Source: BMS3Abin12 sp964487445
GTDB lineage: Bacteria; Pseudomonadota; Gammaproteobacteria; 21-64-14
Length of the DNA stretch: 20,141 nucleotides
Reading direction: 5' to 3'
Assembly (NCBI GenBank): GCA_964487445.1
Contig: CAZAQG010000048.1
Coordinates: 1 to 20,141, forward strand
The notes under the pieces are model-generated. The model saw only the letters and a program-made list of their open reading frames with translations, was not told the DNA's origin and did not search any database. Below, in pieces: positions 15,953-20,141 of this stretch (positions within the stretch are counted from its first letter, which is position 1; every line of letters begins with the position of its first letter). The position numbers and the translations under genes were made by a program.

Positions 15953-16770
15953 AGCAATCCCAGAAGAAAGATCGGGGCGGCCGCGGACAGGCTGTCCACG
16001 CGGTCGAGAACGCCCCCGTGGCCCGGGAGCAGCGATCCGCTGTCCTTCACCCCGGCGCGCCGTTTGATCATGCTCTCGAAGAGGTCTCCCACCACCGAGT
16101 ACAGTACCGCCACCAGGCTCAGACCGATGAACACGAGCGCCTCTCGCGGCGAGAGACCGAACGCCGCGGCGCCGGCCGCGGCGAACGCCGTGCTCGCGAT
16201 CAGCGCGCCGTAGAGGCCTTCGCGCGTCTTCCCGGGACTCAGCCGCGGCGCGAGCTTGACCCGCCCCCGGTGGCGGCCCACGAAATAGGCCCCGCTGTCG
16301 GCGACCCACACGAGGCCGAGCAGATACAACAACCGTTCCGGCCCGTCGGACCCCGAGTGGTGCAGGGCGACCAGGGCCATCCATGCGGGCACCAGGGTCA
16401 GGATGCCCGCCAGCGCGTTCGCCGGCGCGCGGCCCGGGCGGGCCCGCCCGTTCCGGCGCGCGTCCGGGCGGTAGCGTGCCAGCGCCACCGCCACCGCCGA
16501 CCACCACGCCAGCGCCACGATCAGCACGCCCATCGCCCCCGCGCGGCGCTGCACGAGCCACCAGCCGCCGAGCAGCGCCAATGATACCAACATCACATAG
16601 AAAATACGCCCGAGGCGCCCGCCGAGGTTCGTCAGTCCGCTCCACTCCCAGGCGCCGGCCAGCACGAACGCGGCGAAGATGAGGCCGATTTGCGCACTCG
16701 ACAGGACGAACGCACCCGCACCGACCAACAGGATGAGGAGTGCCGCCGTGATCAGGCGCTGCCTAAGCAC
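15931..16770 (-). CDS. cdsA: phosphatidate cytidylyltransferase (CDP-diacylglycerol synthase)
   Basis: CdsA makes CDP-diacylglycerol from phosphatidic acid and CTP, the precursor of all the main phospholipids. The 279-residue protein (E. coli 285) is mostly membrane segments: about 5-20, 22-42, 58-73, 80-97, 118-136, 147-162, 188-205 and 210-228. The PROSITE-type signature is complete near the end, from SMIKRRAGVKDSGSLLPGHG through GVLDRVDS (233-260), with the metal-binding acids and Lys-Asp pair. The start is the GTG at 16770, which overlaps the uppS TAG stop by 8 bp; the next in-frame starts upstream lie inside uppS and would add an unlikely polar tail. Adjacent uppS and dxr make this a small lipid-carrier cluster. 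Confidence 0.96.
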   Translation of the reverse strand: MLRQRLITAALLILLVGAGAFVLSSAQIGLIFAAFVLAGAWEWSGLTNLGGRLGRIFYVMLVSLALLGGWWLVQRRAGAMGVLIVALAWWSAVAVALARYRPDARRNGRARPGRAPANALAGILTLVPAWMALVALHHSGSDGPERLLYLLGLVWVADSGAYFVGRHRGRVKLAPRLSPGKTREGLYGALIASTAFAAAGAAAFGLSPREALVFIGLSLVAVLYSVVGDLFESMIKRRAGVKDSGSLLPGHGGVLDRVDSLSAAAPIFLLGLLWLKLAS

Positions 16771-17539
16771 CCTTGATGGCTTCCACCTGCTGACCCGTGA
16801 GCCCGAAGCGTCTCTGGCGCCGGGAAAACCAGTCCAGGGCATGTTCCAGTTCCCGCGCATCGAAGTCCGGCCACAGGACTTCCGTGAAGTAGAGTTCCGC
16901 GTAGGCCAGCTGCCACAGCAGAAAGTTGCTGATCCGCTGCTCCCCGCCGGTTCGGATGAACAGGTCCGGGTCGGGGAGATCGTGCGACGAGAGATGCGGC
17001 TGGAGTCGCTCCGGGGTCACGTCGCGGGCCGCCAACTCACCCGCCTCGACCCGCTCGGCGAGGCGGCGCGCCGCGTGCGCGATGTCCCAGCGCCCCCCGT
17101 AATTGCCGGCGATCACGAACGTGAGGCCGTCGTTCTCCGCGGTGAGATCTTCGGCGTCACGGATCCGCTCACGCAACCTGGCGGGGAAGGCATCTCGATC
17201 CCCGATCACCCGCACACGCACGTTGTTGCGGTGCAGCCGGCGCGCCTCGCGCCCCAGGGTGGCGATGAACAGCTCCATGAGCAGGCGAACCTCGGTGCGC
17301 GGCCGCCGCCAGTTCTCGCTGCTGAAGGCGAACAGCGTGAGCGCCTCCACTCCTTTCACGGCGCATTGTTCCACGACCCCGCGCACCGCCTCCACGCCCG
17401 CCTTGTGGCCGCGGTGGCGCGGCAGGCCGCGGGCCTGCGCCCAGCGCCCGTTGCCATCCATGATGATGGCGATATGCCGGGGCAGCGACCGGCGGATCCG
17501 GTCACCCACGGCCGCGGGGATCTCCTCGTGCTTGGACAT
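16763..17539 (-). CDS. uppS: undecaprenyl diphosphate synthase
   Basis: UppS is the cis-prenyltransferase that adds eight isopentenyl units to farnesyl diphosphate, giving the C55 carrier for peptidoglycan and O-antigen. The 258-residue product (E. coli 253) has the first signature HIAIIMDGNGRWAQARGLPR with catalytic D28. LFAFSSENWRRP covers 70-80, and the C-terminal signature DLFIRTGGEQRISNFLLWQ is followed by AYAELYFTEVLWPDF. The ATG at 17539 is chosen for family length. The frame remains open 27 codons further upstream, but that stretch is Arg/Ala/Thr-rich and includes the hairpin at 17588-17606, so it looks untranslated. It lies 93 bp after frr, and its stop overlaps the start of cdsA. 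Confidence 0.96.
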   Translation of the reverse strand: MSKHEEIPAAVGDRIRRSLPRHIAIIMDGNGRWAQARGLPRHRGHKAGVEAVRGVVEQCAVKGVEALTLFAFSSENWRRPRTEVRLLMELFIATLGREARRLHRNNVRVRVIGDRDAFPARLRERIRDAEDLTAENDGLTFVIAGNYGGRWDIAHAARRLAERVEAGELAARDVTPERLQPHLSSHDLPDPDLFIRTGGEQRISNFLLWQLAYAELYFTEVLWPDFDARELEHALDWFSRRQRRFGLTGQQVEAIKGA

Positions 17540-17587
17540 GAGCTGTTCGATCCCGGCGCCTACCGCCGCAGACGGTCCCCGGGTCGT

Positions 17588-17606
17588 CCGCCGCTCCGTG
17601 CGGCGG
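17588..17606 (-). repeat. strong hairpin in the frr-uppS spacer
   Basis: A perfect 7-bp stem (CCGCCGC/GCGGCGG) encloses a five-base loop, 27 bases after the frr stop on the minus strand. Outer GGGTCG and CGACCC segments could close a larger structure around it. No T-run follows. It might partly separate frr from uppS expression or stabilise the frr end. Confidence 0.4.
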
Positions 17607-17632
17607 GCCGGCGACGCCACCCCCGACCCGCC

Positions 17633-18193
17633 TCAGATATCGAGCAATTCCTTCTCCTTCGCCTGCAGAACGGCTTCGACCTCCCGGTCGATGAAGCGGC
17701 CGGTCAGCTTCTGGATCTCTTCCTCCGCGCGGCGGGTCTCGTCTTCCGAGGCCGCCTTCTCCTTCAGGAGCCGCTTGAGTTCGTTGTTGGCATCACGACG
17801 GATGTTGCGGATCGCCACCCGCGCCGCCTCCGCCTCCTGGCGGACGAGGCGGATCATATCACGGCGCCTCTCCTCGGTGAGCGGGGGCAGGGGGATGCGG
17901 ATGGTCGTCCCGGCGGTGGTGGGCGTGAGGCCCAGACCGGAGGTCATGAGCGCCTTCTCCACCACCGGGATCATGTTTCGGTCCCATGGGACCACGCTCA
18001 GCGTACGGGCGTCGGCGACCATGACGTTGGCGACCTGGTTGATCGGCGTCTGCGCCCCGTAATAGTCCACCGTGATGTGGTCCAGCAAGCTGGTGTGCGC
18101 GCGGCCCGTGCGCAGCTTCGAGAGCTCCTGCTTCAGGGACTCGACGCTCTTCTGCATGCGCACCGCGGCATCGGTCTTGATCCCATCGATCAT
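17633..18193 (-). CDS. frr: ribosome recycling factor
   Basis: Frr splits post-termination ribosomes together with EF-G. The 186-residue product (E. coli 185) shows the family layout: a long N-terminal helix with MQKSVESLKQELSKLRTGRA, then the small beta domain LLDHITVDYYGAQTPINQVA. The long C-terminal helices follow, with RRRDMIRLVRQEAEAARVAI and VRNIRRDANNEL-like conserved residues, ending at LLDI. The ATG at 18193 is preferred over the GTG at 18202 because it matches the E. coli N-terminus (MI-D-I-x-x-DA) and has GAGG a few bases upstream. It follows pyrH by 20 bp, the usual partner. Confidence 0.97.
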   Translation of the reverse strand: MIDGIKTDAAVRMQKSVESLKQELSKLRTGRAHTSLLDHITVDYYGAQTPINQVANVMVADARTLSVVPWDRNMIPVVEKALMTSGLGLTPTTAGTTIRIPLPPLTEERRRDMIRLVRQEAEAARVAIRNIRRDANNELKRLLKEKAASEDETRRAEEEIQKLTGRFIDREVEAVLQAKEKELLDI

Positions 18194-18213
18194 GTCCCTC
18201 ACCTCACCCCTCG

Positions 18214-18939
18214 TCAGTCGGCGGTCACCAGCGTACCGAGATCTTCTCCGCGCACGATGCGCAACAGCCCGCCGGGGCGGGTCATGTCGAACACCCGCAG
18301 CGGAATGCGGTGATCACGGCACAGCACGATGGCGGTATGATCCATGACCATCAGCCGCCGGTCCAGGATCTCCTGGTAACTCAGGCGGCTGAAGCGGGTC
18401 GCATCGGGATCGGTGACCGGATCCGCCGAGTACACGCCGTCGACCTTGGTGGCCTTCAGCAGGAGATCGGCGCCGATCTCGATCGCCCGCAGACCGGCCG
18501 CGGAATCGGTCGTGAAGAACGGATTGCCGGTGCCCGCCGCGAACAGTACGACCCGGCCCTTCTCCAGGTGGCGAATCGCGCGGCGCCGGACATAGTCCTC
18601 GCACACGGGACGGATCGTAAGCGCGGACATCACGCGCGCCTGCAACCCGAGGCGCTCGAGGGCGTCCTGCATGGCCAGGGCGTTCATCACCGTGGCCAGC
18701 ATACCCATGTAGTCGCCGGTGGCGCGATCGATCCCGGCCCGTTCCAGACCCGCGCCGCGAAAGAGGTTGCCGCCGCCGATCACCACGCCGACCTGGACGC
18801 CCAGCCCGCACACCTCGCGGATCTCCCCGCCGACCCGGTCGAGCACCTCCGGATCGATGCCGGAGTCCCGGGAGCCCGACAGCGCTTCCCCGCTGAGCTT
18901 GAGCAGGATGCGTCGAGGGCCGGGCGCGGACTCCGTCAT
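18214..18939 (-). CDS. pyrH: UMP kinase
   Basis: PyrH phosphorylates UMP to UDP with ATP; the bacterial enzyme is a hexamer of the amino-acid-kinase fold, activated by GTP and inhibited by UTP. The 241-residue product matches the E. coli length exactly. It shows RRILLKLSGEALSG at the phosphate-binding start and GVVIGGGNLFRG in the glycine-rich loop. ATGDYMGMLATVMNALAMQ lies around the UMP site, and FAAGTGNPFFTTDSAAGLRA and LKATKVDGVYSADP lie on the ATP side. The ATG at 18939 sits 40 bp after tsf. The rpsB-tsf-pyrH-frr order is almost universal in bacteria of this group. Confidence 0.98.
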   Translation of the reverse strand: MTESAPGPRRILLKLSGEALSGSRDSGIDPEVLDRVGGEIREVCGLGVQVGVVIGGGNLFRGAGLERAGIDRATGDYMGMLATVMNALAMQDALERLGLQARVMSALTIRPVCEDYVRRRAIRHLEKGRVVLFAAGTGNPFFTTDSAAGLRAIEIGADLLLKATKVDGVYSADPVTDPDATRFSRLSYQEILDRRLMVMDHTAIVLCRDHRIPLRVFDMTRPGGLLRIVRGEDLGTLVTAD

Positions 18940-18979
18940 GCGATCAGGTCGTCACGCGCATCGATGCGGCGCGCGCGCA

Positions 18980-19870
<891 letters not shown>

Positions 19871-19961
19871 AGTCTTTCCTCTGAACTCGTGAAGCAATCC
19901 GCCGCGCGCCCCGGTTACCGCGCCGGAAGGAACCCACCCCTCGCCCGTCCGTTCGCCATCT

Positions 19962-20040
19962 CCGGCCGCTACGGCCGGCGCGCCCGGCACTCCGGGCGCC
20001 CGCGACGATTCCTTCACCCGCGGCTCCTCGTCCGCCGCGG
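19962..20040 (-). other. three tandem GC-rich hairpins in the rpsB-tsf spacer
   Basis: The 197-bp spacer between the rpsB stop and tsf start can form three separate perfect 7-bp stems in the transcript: 20018-20040 (CCGCGGC/GCCGCGG, nine-base loop), 19981-19998 (CGCCCGG/CCGGGCG, four-base loop) and 19962-19978 (CCGGCCG/CGGCCGG, three-base loop). None is followed by a T-run, so they are not plain intrinsic terminators. They may act in partial attenuation or mRNA processing that sets the S2 to EF-Ts ratio, though high GC raises the chance of fortuitous stems. Confidence 0.5.
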
Positions 20041-20067
20041 CCGCACACCGAACCGCGCGGGCGCCGA

Positions 20068-20141
20068 TCAGGCGTCGCCCGCCGGGGTTGCATCCGCGAC
20101 AGGCGCCGCGCCATCCGGGCGCACCGCATCCGATTCACCCG
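20068..20141 (-). CDS. rpsB: C-terminal tail of ribosomal protein S2 (partial)
   Basis: Only the last 23 codons and the TGA stop (20068-20070) are in the window; the 5' part lies beyond its right edge. The frame reads GESDAVRPDGAAPVADATPA and ends GDA, an Ala/Pro/Asp-rich tail like those that extend many proteobacterial S2 proteins. The tail has no diagnostic motif of its own. The call rests on position directly before tsf, where rpsB stands in nearly all proteobacteria, and on the open acidic frame ending in a stop. Confidence 0.6.
   Translation of the reverse strand, partial: GESDAVRPDGAAPVADATPAGDA

Noticed and set aside
15953..16645. A long Dxr upstream extension of about 231 residues.
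   Set aside because: It is an out-of-frame reading of cdsA; the family start is at 15952 and gives normal length.
17540..17620. A 27-residue N-terminal extension of UppS.
   Set aside because: It is Arg/Thr-rich, unlike the family, and covers the hairpin in the frr-uppS spacer.
19871..20017. A 49-residue N-terminal extension of EF-Ts.
   Set aside because: The family start with a good ribosome site is at 19870; the extra stretch is low complexity and spans two of the hairpins.

Overview
The window is a conserved gammaproteobacterial housekeeping block, with every supported gene on the minus strand. In transcription order (right to left) it reads rpsB (3' tail only), tsf, pyrH, frr, uppS, cdsA, dxr, rseP, bamA, skp, lpxD, fabZ, lpxA, lpxB, rnhB, dnaE, accA, tilS. 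The sequence is very GC-rich by eye. The order frr-uppS-cdsA-dxr-rseP, with dnaE-accA-tilS following rnhB, matches Pseudomonas-like gammaproteobacteria rather than E. coli, where dxr precedes uppS. I cannot name a genus. A run of 100 N flanked by an exact 55-bp duplication suggests a short-read, possibly metagenomic, assembly.

Layout. 20141-16763: translation and nucleotide genes (S2 tail, EF-Ts, UMP kinase, ribosome recycling factor), then undecaprenyl diphosphate synthase. 16770-13374: CDP-diacylglycerol synthase, DXP reductoisomerase and the RseP site-2 protease, joined by 4-22 bp overlaps. 13377-6781: outer-membrane assembly and lipid A genes (BamA, Skp, LpxD, FabZ, LpxA, LpxB). 6769-94: RNase HII, the replicative polymerase DnaE, the acetyl-CoA carboxylase alpha subunit and tRNA-Ile lysidine synthetase. 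The largest spacer between genes is 197 bp (rpsB-tsf); no stretch of 300 bp lacks a gene.

How the genes work together. AccA supplies malonyl-CoA for fatty acid synthesis. FabZ shares the 3-hydroxyacyl-ACP pool with LpxA and LpxD, which use it for lipid A, and LpxB makes the lipid A disaccharide. Dxr starts the MEP isoprenoid route whose C5 units UppS extends to the C55 carrier; CdsA makes the phospholipid precursor. BamA inserts outer-membrane proteins chaperoned by Skp, and RseP belongs to the envelope stress response.

I found no new biological system here. The one truly odd place is the lpxD-fabZ junction. Three in-frame copies of an 18-bp repeat give FabZ an acidic, proline-rich N-terminal extension, and the assembly is interrupted there by an N-gap that looks artificial. 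Smaller points are a tyrosine at the acyl-chain ruler position of LpxA and a spacer between rpsB and tsf with three strong hairpins.
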